Shown: piece after piece, positions 20,101 to 31,217 of the stretch
How positions within the stretch are numbered: position 1 is the first letter of the stretch
Layout of the letters: the number at the start of each line of letters is the position of its first letter
Assembly (NCBI GenBank): GCA_009602735.1
Contig: WELA01004336.1
Location: forward strand, 271,547 to 304,525
Direction: 5' to 3'
Length of the DNA: 32,979 bases
Source: Mesotaenium endlicherianum
Taxonomy: Eukaryota > Streptophyta > Zygnematophyceae > Zygnematales > Mesotaeniaceae
The notes under the pieces: generated by a model
What the model was told of the DNA's origin: nothing
The model's input: only the letters and a program-made list of their open reading frames with translations
The model's database searches: none
Program-made: the position numbers and the translations under genes

Positions 20101-20260
20101 GTACTGTCCTGTGTGGACGCTGGTGACATATGTCTCTTACCTGAAGGCGTGGGCGACTGGTGACGGCTCGCTCGAGGCCGCCTTGCTGGAGAGGAACTTT
20201 GCCATCCACCCCGCCAAGCGGCACTACTTTCTATTTGCGCGCGTGGACCCCTTCGTTCCG
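20101..20260 (+). pseudogene. host gene exon block 11
   Basis: The acceptor GAGTGTGCAG ends at 20100 and the donor CCG|GTGAGG is at 20261. It reads CPVWTLVTYVSYLKAWATG, then LLERNFAIHPAKRHYFLFAR and DPFVP. 53 codons, ending in phase 0 as the next block requires. Confidence 0.6.
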
Positions 20261-20313
20261 GTGAGGCCGCTTTGCCGCTTCCTAACGCCTTCCCAGCCAC
20301 GCCGCCGCGCCTA

Positions 20314-20318
20314 GTTCC
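20314..20318 (+). repeat. target-site duplication of solo LTR C, left copy
   Basis: GTTCC, identical to 21529-21533. Confidence 0.8.
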
Positions 20319-21528
20319 TGAAATGAATCTTGCTTATTCAAGATTAGTATATCTTCTTTGAATATATAAGATCAAAGATAGGTAGAAGCGTGTGAAATCA
20401 GGGAGCGATCTTCGCCCTTACAAAGAATTCCGTTTACTCATCTATAACCGTAGTGTGCCATAGTTGCACACTAATACAAGGCACAAGAAAGAGACGAGCT
20501 TGACGACTAGAGCTTCTCCTTTAGAAACTCATGGCCTCTTGCCTACCAGGCATACAAGCATGTATAAGCACATACACAACATCAAGGGATTGAATAGCAA
20601 AGGCGCTCTCATTCAGATGACCATAAAGTAGCTGAAACACATCCCACAGACTTAGGTGCAAAACCATGGAATCTGTCCGCTGTGTGACCCCAAAGTATTA
20701 GATAGCATAACTCTCTCAATACTACTCCAAATTGAGAAAACTTAATGGCAACAGATGCATCTTGACGAGACCTTTCCGAAAAGTCCTAGTTCTCTCCATG
20801 TGAAACGCAGACAAAGCAGCCAATATCAATTTCCAAGAAGGCTGGTCATCAGGACGAACCCAAAAGTGCACACATGACTTGTAAGTAGAAATCCGACTGT
20901 AAAGCCTACTGTCCAGAATGAGGGACCACAAGATCCCAGCCTGCTATGTACCTAGTGACCACCTGGTTGACCACGGCGCAAGGTGCGCCGATTTGTGGGA
21001 AACCCGTTAAGTTGGGACCCATGGATCTAGGTATAACGACCATATTAATTGGTCGGTTGACTGAAGTCCTAATTGTCCTTTTGACTGACGACGGCTCCGC
21101 CAACCCAGGAGTCGGTTGATCAAATCTTAGTCGACCTCTTGACTTTCAGTATACTTCAGTCACATGTGCTGATCTATAAATAACTATCTAAATGAACATA
21201 TCTATCCTCAGCGTACTGACTATTATTATACGAGCTTACTCCATATCAACGTACTGATATTATATCCTACATATGTACAGGTAATCTTAGCAAACTATAC
21301 TCTGATACAAAATGTCATCCTGCTGACCTTTTTGACAAAGTCTGCAAACTACAATATAATACAAAAAGTCATCCTGCTGACCTTTTCGACAAAGTCAGTA
21401 AACTCGCATTCTATCGATAAACATTCATTTAGATGAACTCGCACATGTGAGTATATTGACATAATACTTATTTAGTGTTATATTTATATATGCAGTTTAA
21501 TAAATAAGTAATGAACTGGTTCATTACA
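20319..21528 (-). repeat. solo LTR C (1210 bp), minus strand
   Basis: Read on the minus strand it starts TGTAATGAACCAGTTCATTA and ends GATTCATTTCA, the same terminal sequences as LTR D (3093-3812), so the two are related families. GTTCC flanks both ends. Just inside the start, a perfect 9+9 inverted repeat (21508-21516 with 21519-21527) is present. There is no PBS, PPT or gag-pol next to it. It lies in an intron of the decayed host gene. Confidence 0.85.
21305..21405. repeat. 54-bp tandem duplication inside LTR C
   Basis: ATACAAAATGTCATCCTGCT (21305) recurs as ATACAAAAAGTCATCCTGCT (21359), period 54; both copies carry GACAAAGTC. LTR tandem duplications are often promoter enhancer units. Confidence 0.75.
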
Positions 21529-21756
21529 GTTCCAGTCCCTGCTTCTTGCTGCACCTTGGATGCGCGTGCACGTGGCTCCACCACCTGTCATCTTTCTGCC
21601 GAGTCCTGTGTTCATGCTAGCTTTTTCGAGGCGTTGCTTGCTGGCAGCCATGCGCGGCTTTCAACTTTGCAAGCTCACACCTGGCATGCCCATGACCCGC
21701 ACCCCCTGCGTGTTTCCGTTTGGCGGCTCTCTGTAAATCTCGCTCTCTTCTACAAG

Positions 21757-22083
21757 CGAAGCCAGATGGAGTTTGCGGGCATCCCGCCGTGGATCACGGT
21801 GAAGTACAGCTTGCAAAGCCTCCGAAGCGGACGTTGCTTGATGCAGGCAATCCTCTTAGCGGAGGCCCACAATGGCTTGGTGACGGCCGACGCCATTGTG
21901 CGGGCGTGCCACATGCTGGGCAAGACCCTGAACCCCGCCGCCCTCAAGCCGTACTTGCAAGAGGCCATCTCCATCCGGCGGAACAGCGACAAGAATCTGC
22001 CCCTCATGGTCCTGCTGCAGATGCACACCGAGGGCGTGTTCGCGCAGATCACGGCAGATTACCATGTTCGTGTAGGTGGGTGA
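21757..22083 (+). pseudogene. host gene exon block 12, possibly the last
   Basis: A possible acceptor TACAAG ends at 21756 and fits the phase 0 end of block 11. It reads MEFAGIPPWITVKYSLQSL, then LMQAILLAEAHNGLVTADAI, AVRACHML-type helices and LPLMVLLQMHTEGVFAQI. It ends at TGA 22081-22083, or a donor G|GTGGGT near 22075 could continue. About 105 residues without a frame break; no family recognised. Confidence 0.6.
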
Positions 22084-23765
22084 CGCTCGTCCCGACCGGG
22101 TCCAATCTGGACGACGTGTCTCAAATTTTGTGAATTACTTAACATTCCACTTTTTTCTAAGGCTCCGCCTTTTGTTGCCCTTCTGTACGTTTTTTGTTGT
22201 CAACCGTACATATTTTTTGAATTTACCGGCACATTTCCTCCTTACGTACACTTCTTTCCGTGTAGAGATGCCGTTTCCGGAATGCCCGGCAAATATGTTT
22301 CTTTCTCCTCACGTATTCCTTTTGCCGCGTAGAGTTGTTCTCCCGTATTATTTTTCTCCTCATGTACACATCTCGCGTGTAGGGAGGAGCACGTCTTTTT
22401 TGTCCACCTTGAACAAACGTAGCAAAACGCGATCAGCTCTGTGATGCATACTTGCAGCTCATTGCAGCTAGCCCGCTTATGAAATACCGTCTTTGTATGC
22501 ACTGATCCATGGCCTTGATCGAAGTGCACTACTCCAATCAGGGATAGCCTTCAAGCTTGTTGCGTACATAGTTGTTAAGAAGGGTGGCTTTGGAACATGA
22601 CGCGATCCCTCAAAGACGGATTGGGACCAACTCTTTCGGCAAATACTTTTTGAGCGCTCTTCTTCAACTCGGACGTTCAAAACTTCATCTCCTCTCACCG
22701 TTACCGCACCGAGGCGGATCACATTGGGTGAGCGTCATGCAGACCACAAGTTGGCTCGACCTGCTTTAGCTTTGAGACGGAAATTTCCCGTCTTTGATTT
22801 ATATTCAATAAGGACCGCTCCCCGTTTTGATTATATCCAAGAGAGCCTATCCATAATCATACAACTTCAGATCACTCCTGCACAGGCCCCCTTGCATACA
22901 TACTTCAAAGAAACTCTTCTCCTTGTATGAGAAGTTTCCTTACATATTGCATGTGCTCCCTTTTGTGATCTCTTATAAAATCTATTTAGAGCAGGTGGGA
23001 AAAACTTTGTGTCTTCCTTTCAATGTTGTTTCCCAGTGAATTATCTTATACATTCTGGTACAAATACACAAGCAAGATTTTGTGTGCGTTCATTAGTGAC
23101 AAACATTTGAAGCATTTTTGTCGAAGAAATAATCAAAGAAACTCTACCGCTTGATCTACTCCACATAATATTTTCAAAAATGTCACGAAGAGAAGAGGTG
23201 GGTCATCAGATTTTGCGCCACAGTGAACCCACAAAGTAGATTATGGCCGATCGATGATGACCATACATCAATCGCATCCCAAATCTGCTTTCCACGACAC
23301 GACCTACCCTTTTTTCTTGTACTTAAAGAACATGACTCATTAACGAATACCATCCATTTTGACATTGTCCTCGACCTCGTGTGCCAAGTAGTGCTTTTCA
23401 GAAAAAATCACATATTATACGTCCCTATAATACAAAAACGGCCAGCGTATGTTTAGTAGACAATGCAGGCTTTGTGTGGAATAAAAACAACTAACTTTCG
23501 AATGACGTATAAGATCTCCAAAAGTACTCACAAAAGCATAACACATCCAAGGGACTAGCAAACCATTTGCAACAAGTCATGAAACTTTAGCTTGGGTTGT
23601 TAGAGTTGGTACTTCAACAAAAGCAAGTGTATAATAGTGGTGACATAGTAAATAAGAAATGTCCGCCCCGTGCTACTCATGTACAACATACTTACGTGCA
23701 CATACACTTGCATAATGAGGATGAGCTGGCCCAAAACTAGTAAAGAAAGTCAACCCCGGGGACAT
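22084..23765. other. gene-free spacer between decayed gene and ECHIDNA
   Basis: No ORF with recognisable sequence on either strand. It holds three degenerate copies of a roughly 30-bp motif (22238-22383) and AT-rich sequence; the right end is presumably the 3-prime UTR of the minus-strand gene. Confidence 0.6.
22238..22383 (+). repeat. three degenerate ~30-bp repeats
   Basis: CTCCTTACGTACAC...CCGTGTAG (22238), CTCCTCACGTATTC...CGCGTAG (22306) and CTCCTCATGTACAC...CGTGTAG (22356). Confidence 0.45.
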
Positions 23766-24722
23766 TCAGACGGCAAAAGCCGTTTGGAGAGTAGAGGCCA
23801 TGTGGGCGGCCACCGTTTGTTGAGCAAATTGCTGTATCTGCTTTCTTGCATCTGCATCAGCCGCAAAAAAGAGAAATAATATAAGAAACAAGCGCTTTAA
23901 GTGAAAACAGGACAAAGAAGGCGTGAAACCATAAAAGTGGTCCCCTTGAAGCTGGTGATGACGATCGAACTGTTGCGATATTCATCACCTTTGGACAGTA
24001 AGAAGCTTCTCATCCAAGCGAGAGCGAGGCTAGGCACCGAAGGGCATGAGCCACTTGGAGAGGCGAGCGGCAACATGGTTTTCTGCTCTCACTCTCTCAT
24101 CCTTCCCTAGGCTAAGCCCCTCGCACACTGGCGGAGCCGGAAGAGACCACGACACGGCACACTAGTGCAGGAAATGCCTGCTGACCCCTTGTGCTTGCTC
24201 TTGCATCCCCGCGCACCAAGCATGGCAGTGAGGGTCGTGGCGTAGAGCCAAGCAAGTAAAGTTATACGGCGTTCCACTCCCTCCCCCTCCCTCTCCTCAT
24301 CACCCTCCCTCCCTCCCTCCCTCCCTCTCTCATGCACACAATAGAGGAAGCATGCCATTGTCGCCCATATGCCGCTGCTGCCCCTGCCGTCGCTGCTGCT
24401 GCTGCAAATGCTACCACAACTGGCGGTGGTGCAGCTGCTGACGGTGATGCAGCTGCCGCCTATTATGCTTCTACGGATGGTGCAGCTGCAAATGGAGAGG
24501 AGAATGGCTAGGTGAAGTGGGGTGGAGTGGGGTGGGGGCCGAAGGGAGGGGGGGAGGGGGCTCCCTCACCTCTGCGACACTTGGTGAAGCCGATAATATT
24601 GGCCCCCCCGAGGACGAGCGCCACGCCCACTATGAGCAGGTAGTCGAAGCTGAGCCTCACCAGCGTCACCACCCCCAGGGCCAGCCAGACTGCCGGCTGC
24701 ACGCGCGCGCGCCAGCCACACG

Positions 24723-24760
<38 letters not shown>

Positions 24761-27201
24761 ATGCTGAGCTGAGGGGCACGAGCCGGCATAGTACATTCTG
24801 CCGGACTGTCGGACGCTTCATAAGACACTCAGGGGGAAAGGGGTTACTTTCTTTTAACTCGCAGAACCTACAAAAGACGAGGTTAACAATGGCGTTTGCT
24901 GACCACGACTGACCACGACAGGCAAGAGGTGGCGTGTGAACCGCGGGAGAGGTGGTTCACTGTGTGCGCCAAGCTGGTGAAGTTTCACGTTCTCGAATAT
25001 CGAGTGGTCGCAAGGGCATGCAGCAGAGAAGCGCAGCTCCAGGGCTTCTTGGCATAGAGCATCACGTGACTCGAGCAGCCCAGAACAGGAAGAACTCTCA
25101 CTAAAACCTCTAGAGCTTGGTAGTGGCCCAGTTGACTGTTAGGAACACACGACTGCTTCTCCTGGCAGCGTATGCACGTATGGACTAGGCTATGGACGCA
25201 CGTCTGATAGCAGACACGCGTAGTCGTGCATGCGTGCGTGTTTATGTATGCGTGCTTGCGCGCGCGCGTGTGGGTGTGTGTGTGTGTGTGTGTGTGTGCA
25301 CTCTTGAGTATGTTGTGTATGCGTACAAGAGACAACAACCAAGCGTGCGCGCGTCGACCATGCAAGACCACCGGTTGCAGGCCCCACAGAATCATGCATG
25401 CGCAGCTCCCATCCGACACCCCACCTAGTGGCGCTTAATTTTCCAAAGGTTCAAGAGCACACATGAATTCGCCCAGTGATGCTCTCTTGCCTCATCAGAA
25501 ATAAGGGTATAAAGGTGAAGAGATTCACTGCCTCGCCCTGGAATGCATTAAGCTGATTTGGACTTTAATGGCTTCAGGTAGCTTCCAGGGCTGTCTCGTT
25601 CAAGCTCATGCCACACGTGTCTCGTCCTTAAGACCACAAAGCTTGACCTCGACCCATCACCCCCGCAGTACTACGCACTCAGACAATTCTTCTTAACTTG
25701 AGGGTCAAAATCCTCGCCCCCCCGCCCCGGGGCCAACCCTTCGCCCCCGCCCCAACCCCCCTCCTGATGCTCATTTCCCCACTTCAGGGTTGCCTGACTT
25801 TCTACGTAAAGACATGAGCTGGCACGTGTTTCCAGACCTTGTACATGAATGACATGAGCTGGCACGTGTTCCCACAACCTTCTGCACGATGATGATGTGA
25901 GCTGGCATGTGCAGCGCTTAAGTCTGCCATCTAAAACCATCTCGATGGCCAGATGATATGCATAACATCCGGGACCTTAAAGGTTTGAGTTGAGCCAACT
26001 CCTTCGGGAGCAAGCCGTGCAGAGCCAGAGAAGGTCTCCGAGGGGTGTTGAGCAAAAGCAGCCGAATGGGCTCATAACTAGGAAGGGTAAGCTGACTGAC
26101 ACTTTAAACCTATTCCGCTGGGCTATGCTCACATGTATGCATGCATGAGTTCGTGGATACACATGTCTGCAGCTATAGCTTACAAGTGGAGTCATCGAGC
26201 AGCCAATCTACTGCTGCAGTGTCCACCTCCAGAGAGTGAGCTTTTGCTGAGGAGGTCAACGGAGTTTGTGGGAAATATCCTCCCATAACCCTCTCAGCAA
26301 GAGCTCATCTAAAATAGATGCTTGGAGACACACATGGCCCCGAAGAGCAAGAAAACCCATGTGTCCCCAGCTAGCTTAGCTATGGATGAAGAGAACAGTT
26401 AGTGTTTCATAAGGTGTTCGTAATCATATTACATAGAAAGACAGAAAGGAGGTCACAAAAAGTTTCTGGGTCACTCTGCCCAAAAAAATGGCAACAGAAG
26501 AAGGCAGGCTAGCCGACTTACCACGAGATACAAAGTCCACCAGAAAAGCCAGGAGTCTTTCTTGTTGAGCCGATCAAGGGCCTGCAAAGATGCTCAAACT
26601 AAGTCAAGAGGAGAGCAAGGCCAAAATGTGCACGTCATATTCATGGCGAATTTGCTCTTGCAAAACGAACCTCTATCACTCGAATCAGAAGCGGCATCAT
26701 GTATTGAGCGACATACACTGTAGGAAGAGGCCGAAGGTGAACTGCAAAGCACATATATCCCACTGGTGAAACATGTACCTGCTGATCAAGGGACTCAAAC
26801 TTCCAAACGTTTTCCCCATTGTCATCCGTCTCGCTCCACCACCTTAGACCGACCAAGATGCGTCCACTAACGTTCTTCACCGTCCAGAAGTCTAAAGCCA
26901 GGAAGATCATGCATATTACAAAGTTTATGATGAAGCTGTCGGTGACAAATCCACCAACAATGTAGAAGGCGATAGCTAAACTCTGCACAAGAAGAAAGCA
27001 CCAAGTTCCGGTCTTTGTTATGAAATTCAAGGTGCAATTTTATTTTGAATTATTAGTCCGTACCAAGAAACCAGAGAAGCTCCCTAAAAACAAATAAACT
27101 CATCAATCACTTTCACTACTCTAAAGTGCAGTTGGACAAACCTTGAAAAGCACGTGAAACAGAGCTACTTTTGGATGGGCATAATCTTCCTGGTCAGCCA
27201 T
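23766..27201 (-). CDS. ECH: TVP23/ECHIDNA-type Golgi/TGN membrane protein, five exons
   Basis: Exons on the minus strand are 27201-27142, 26982-26779, 26581-26522, 24696-24570 and 23851-23766. All have GT-AG borders and matching phases, giving 178 residues (plant proteins are about 185). Start MADQEDYAHPKVALFHVLFK. Exon 2 holds two membrane helices and the family signature NVSGRILVGLRWW followed by WKFESLD. Exon 3 has NKKDSWLFWWTLYL. Exon 4 has a helix and NIIGFTKCRR. Exon 5 has KQIQQFAQQTVAAHM and ends FAV. TVP23 proteins have four membrane spans and act in trans-Golgi trafficking; in Arabidopsis ECHIDNA works with YIP proteins in secretion and cell elongation. Introns are 159, 197, 1825 and 718 bp. 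It is apparently intact. Confidence 0.95.
24303..24328 (+). repeat. CCCT-type simple repeat
   Basis: (CCCT)n tract in intron 4 of the minus-strand ECHIDNA gene; purine-rich (GGGA)n in the transcript. Confidence 0.8.
24363..24511 (+). repeat. GCT/GCA-rich trinucleotide sequence, open on the plus strand
   Basis: Within intron 4 of ECHIDNA, antisense to it. One plus frame encodes Ala-rich sequence ending AAANGEENG and TAG. No upstream plus-strand exons are seen, so I call it low-complexity intron sequence and not a gene. Confidence 0.5.
24724..24756 (+). repeat. (CA)16 microsatellite
   Basis: Lies in ECHIDNA intron 3, about 30 bases upstream (in gene sense, as GT repeats) of the exon 4 acceptor. 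Confidence 0.95.
25260..25298 (+). repeat. (CG)n/(GT)n microsatellite
   Basis: A CGCGCG stretch followed by GTGTGGG and (GT)12 on the plus strand, in the same ECHIDNA intron 3. It is inverted relative to the CA tract at 24724-24756. Confidence 0.95.
25811..25910 (+). repeat. three ~40-bp spaced repeats with CACGTG
   Basis: GACATGAGCTGGCACGTGTT at 25811-25830 and 25851-25870 (identical), and a diverged copy at 25894-25910. They lie in ECHIDNA intron 3; the first two carry a G-box-like CACGTG. Confidence 0.8.
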
Positions 27202-28057
27202 CTACGCGGGTCAAGGTATGCACAGTAAAAGTGGGACAAACGATATGTGGAGAAAGGGCTAGTAAACACGACTCTAGCATGTATGTAGGTCGTGATACTT
27301 CATGTTAATGATCATAACCTTGGCTGAAAGGAAAAGCTATTATTATACGCACATTGAACAAGATGCTGTTATGGCCATGGAAACAAGGACACTCTTAACA
27401 TCAGATGCTAGGCAACAACTGAAAAACTGCTCAATTTAAATGAAGGCCTCGAAACATGAAAAGCAACCACCACCTTCGACGCGCGCTGCTACGCTGCCCC
27501 TTGACCAATCTAATCCCGACGTCACGACATTCTATTTTATTGGCATGAGATTTCCAGTCAATTCACTTCACCTGCAGTGACTCTTTTGCAAGGCCAACGA
27601 CGTTCGCCATCACGGCGAAATAAATCAATATTGAAAATGTACTTATATTGCCCAAAAAAGCAAACATAGATTTCCGCTTTCTGCTTACTTCCCTGATATC
27701 GGAGGCCAGGTCCGCTTCTACGGAAGCTGTTAGCATCAAGTTGTGCATGCTTCGGCACTTTACCAGAGCTCCTAGCTAGCTTCCAGAAGTACTTTTTATA
27801 GGAAATCCCTCCACAAGTACCTTGCCAATCAGCTGCAGAAATTGCAATTCCGTTTTGCATTCTTTACAGGCCTTTGATTGCATCCATTGTTTTTTTGCAG
27901 TGTATCCTTGCGGTCGGAACACAGGAGAGAACTAGAAGTTTGGGATTATTTTGTGAAGCAGCTAAAGGCGAACCAATAACAAGCCCTGCACTGGTTTTCA
28001 GCAGCATGCGCTTCTTTTTCCTGGTCTTATATTCGTACTGTGCTTGAAGGATAATAT
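27202..28057. promoter_or_regulatory. 856-bp divergent intergenic region
   Basis: It separates the start codons of ECHIDNA (minus) and the ARGLU1-like gene (plus), so it must hold both promoters and 5-prime UTRs. No clear TATA box is identified. Confidence 0.6.
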
Positions 28058-31000
28058 ATGGCTCGATCTCTGTCGAGGTCTCCTCCCAGGAGGAGCAGAC
28101 GGCGATCACCCTCGCGCTCTCCTGTGCGGCACAGTAAGAGGAGCAGACGAGATAGGAGCCGCTCTCATGGAAGGTGTGTTTGCTTCATACACAAACACAA
28201 TGCTGCCCCACAGTTCCTGTTCCATGGCCCTGCTGAAGGTCTTTTTTGGTCACGGATAATTCTGCAGTTTGGCCAACCTGCAATGTGTATCTCGCCTCTA
28301 CTCCAGCCTTCCGCCCCCGCCTCTCATGCATTAAACGCCTTTGCATACCAGGCAGGACTTCTGTCTTGTCCTGGTCAATGAAAGAGAAGGTCGACGAAAC
28401 GCTCGTCAGGCAGATGCGTGCCAAGTGGACAGCCACCCCTGGTTGGAGGAATGGTAGGAACTTGGAAGCAGACTTCTATGATGCTGTTCTGAAGTGATAG
28501 TTTCTCCGAGGCAGTCTTCTGGAAGCACGGTACACAAATGCAAAACCCTTAAGCTTCTCTATCTATGCATTTTTGTATATAGCTGCATGAAGGCTTTTTG
28601 CTTCATATGTTGCATCAGCGTGTCTTTTGGTTTACAAAACGAAGGAAGCAGTTCGTTCTCCTAACATGCGATTTTTTCTTGTTGCAGGCGAAGGACACGA
28701 TCACCTTCACCATATAAATCAAAGCGAAGAATTAGCAAGAGTCCATCAGTGACACCCCCAAGAAGGGCAGCCTCCCCCCGTCGGACTTCTGGCAGTCCTA
28801 TCATGTCCTCTGAGAGGAGAAGAGCCTTAGAGAAAGCCAGGCTTGAGGAAGAGCGGGACAGAAAAAGGTAGTGACCGAGGAGCTTTCTTGTGTCAGTCAA
28901 ACATGGTTATACCATTAAGGTGAAGGTTCGTGGGTTTAGGCATCTATCTCATCTCGAGCCCTTCTCTCCTTTTTACCAGTGTCAGCTGTTGTATCTGACG
29001 GGGGTTTCAGCCTGAAATACTTCACAAGCTCAGTCACGTACTGGATGTGGCGGGTTGGGACCACTGAGTACCGTTATAAGCTGTCGTAGGGAAACTTAGC
29101 AGCATCTCAGAACTATGTGCCAGATGCTATTAGCGTGAGGTCATTAGTCTTGATCGTATTGCTATAACCTGATGTGCACACCTTTGGATCAGTCAACTTT
29201 CCGACTTTGGCTTCAGAGCTCTTATATAGAATGGAGTGGAACTAATACCTTTTGATGAGGGAATGGATAGGTTGGAAGAGTCCGCGTCTGAGGCTTTCTC
29301 CTTGCTATGGCAGGGAAGTGGTCTGAGGCCATTCTCTGACTGCAGAATTTGGGCTTCAAACTGGTTGGAGGCAAGTTGCAGTAAGCCTGAGCTTCCTATA
29401 GGATGTTCTTAGCTTACAATAGCTTCATCTGTACAGATCAGGAATATTTAAACTGTGGAGGAAGGGAGAAAGAGGGTGGGGGAGAGAGGGATTGATCCGA
29501 GGGTGGCAGTGGGGATAGACTTCTCTCATATGTGACCCTGTCACAGGTTGTGGCAAGTTTCTCTCCTTTGGCCTTGACTCCTGGAGAATGTCGACGCCAT
29601 TATTATTTACTCACTCCTGAGGCACTTATGGTTTTGGGTCGCAGTAGCCCGACAGCCTACGGTTGTTGACTGTGTCCATATCCATTCCCTGCTTTGCAGC
29701 CCAACTGTAACTCCCATAGCCCTCTTCTTGAAAACTGCGGCAAGTGGTTTACATCAAGCCACAAATGTCTAAAGACTATGTGGCAATCAAGCCCATGAAA
29801 GTGTTGTTGTAGTCATTATTATGCGCGCCAACTCAGTCAATGACACGAGCTGTTGACAGGCGACAGGAGGAAGCTGAGACTAAGCTTATTCTGGAAGAGA
29901 CAGCAAGACGTGTGGAAGAGACCATACGGAAAAAAGTGGAAGAAGAGCTCAACTCTGACCGAGTGAAGCAAGAGATAGCAGCTAGGGTGGCTGATGCACG
30001 GAAGAGGATGAGTGAGGAGATAGAGGCCCAGTTGCAAGCTGAGAAAGAAGCCCGCCTTGCTGAAGCTCGTCGAAAGGAGGTAGGAAGAATCGGAACTTCA
30101 CTCCAGACCCCCCCCCCCTCCCCTCTCTGTGATGAAGTAGCAATGCAAAGCTTGTCTTAGACAAGATAGCAGTAGGTGGTTCCCACTGCAGTGAAAGCAT
30201 GGCAAACTCAGTCAACTTGGCGAGCCTTTGACACTAGGGCCTGGAAGCCATGAGGCCTTGCGTGGGTAGAAAATTCAGTGTGGACAGCACTTTCAGATGT
30301 CACCCTAGGAATGTCAGTTTGCCAGTTACATAATGTCAGCAAGGCTTGAGGCTATATCTGTCATACTATGGCAAGTGAACCTAAGAGCCTCTTGGCTGCA
30401 TTCTGCATCTACAGAAGCGTTTTCTGATCCGTAGCAGGCTTGCACATGTGCTCTTAAGCTGAGGCGGTAACTCGAAGTCAAATCTGGCAGCCCTTTTGCT
30501 GCTGAACGTAGCCTTTGCACTCTTTGAAAAATCGCCACAAGGAGCTCCTTCACTTCTCGGTCAAGCAGTGCAGATGTGATGTTTCTGTGGTGCCGTACAA
30601 CGCGAATGAGCAGAGAAAAGGCTGAAGAGCGTAACTTTCATCATTATTTCTTGCCCTTGTTGACGTGCAATACCGTTAGTTGCAGCAGGACTCTTTTCTT
30701 TGGGAGCATGCCGTTTATTCGGAGCCCCTTTGACAATGCCCTCTTCTGCTTTCCATGTCGCACCAAGTCTTATTGGTCAGTTATATGCACCTCGGGCCTT
30801 CCAACTGTCCCCGCCATTGTGGATGCTTTCTCATAGGCAGTGGATGCATATCACTGGATTGCTTTGCCCTTACTTCGCCTGGCACCTTCAGTCTCTCTCT
30901 TCGTCCTCTCACATTGCGAAGCTCCCTATCTGGCGGTGGCGTTGGCGCAGGAGGAGGCGCAGCGGGAGCGGGAAAAGCTGGAGGCCATGATGGAGGAGAA

Positions 31001-31217
31001 CAGGCGCAAGGTGGAGGAGGCCCACCAGAAGGAGGCGGAGGAGAGGGCGCGCGAGGAGGAGCGCAGGTTCAAGGAGCTCGAGGCCCTGCAGAAGCAGCGG
31101 GAGGAAGCGATGCGGCGGAAGAAGGCGGAGGAGGAGCAGCAGAAGCAGGAGATGATGAAGGTGCTTGGGAAGAAGAACGCCCGGCCAAAGCTTTCGTTCA
31201 GCCTAGGAGGGAAGTGA
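28058..31217 (+). CDS. ARGLU1-like arginine/glutamate-rich splicing cofactor, four exons
   Basis: Exons 28058-28173, 28688-28867, 29860-30079 and 30951-31217, all GT-AG and in phase, giving 260 residues (human ARGLU1 is about 273). The N-terminus (1 to about 60) is RS-rich (MARSLSRSPPRRSRRRSPSR), followed by a Ser/Pro-rich stretch and then a long Glu/Arg/Lys coiled coil from about 85. The C-terminus is KVLGKKNARPKLSFSLGGK, matching the conserved GK-x-RPKLSFSL end of ARGLU1. ARGLU1 is a nuclear protein that binds RNA and splicing factors and in animals also Mediator. Introns are 514, 992 and 871 bp. No breaks, so probably functional. The last exon is very GC-rich and purine-rich compared with the others. 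Confidence 0.92.

Larger units (their letters stand above)
8468..22083 (+). pseudogene. decayed multi-exon host gene of unknown function, split by three retroelement insertions
   Basis: About twelve exon-like blocks on the plus strand are separated by GT...AG introns, with acceptors of the form (Y)GCAG. Three insertions (10355-11097, 11131-17709, 20319-21528) interrupt it; removing them restores local continuity. Several splice joins keep phase (10105/10262, 18256/18728, 19419/19554). The rebuilt order is a charged N-terminal domain, Lys-rich and Ser/Thr/Pro-rich linkers, then three blocks of globular-looking sequence. Breaks are: TAG 10024-10026, TAG 19150-19152, a one-base shift near 19285, probably TGA 8954-8956, and a frame change near 9590. 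The left end is cut by element A. I recognise no family; it may be lineage-specific or an old DNA-element gene. Confidence 0.6.

Noticed and set aside
24361..24511. Plus-strand last exon encoding an Ala-rich tail
   Set aside because: It lies in intron 4 of ECHIDNA, is low-complexity GCT/GCA repeat, and has no upstream exons.
27563..27748. Minus-strand ORF with a hydrophobic segment upstream of ECHIDNA
   Set aside because: 61 codons, no recognised family, and ECHIDNA already has a convincing start at 27201; it may be 5-prime UTR or promoter.
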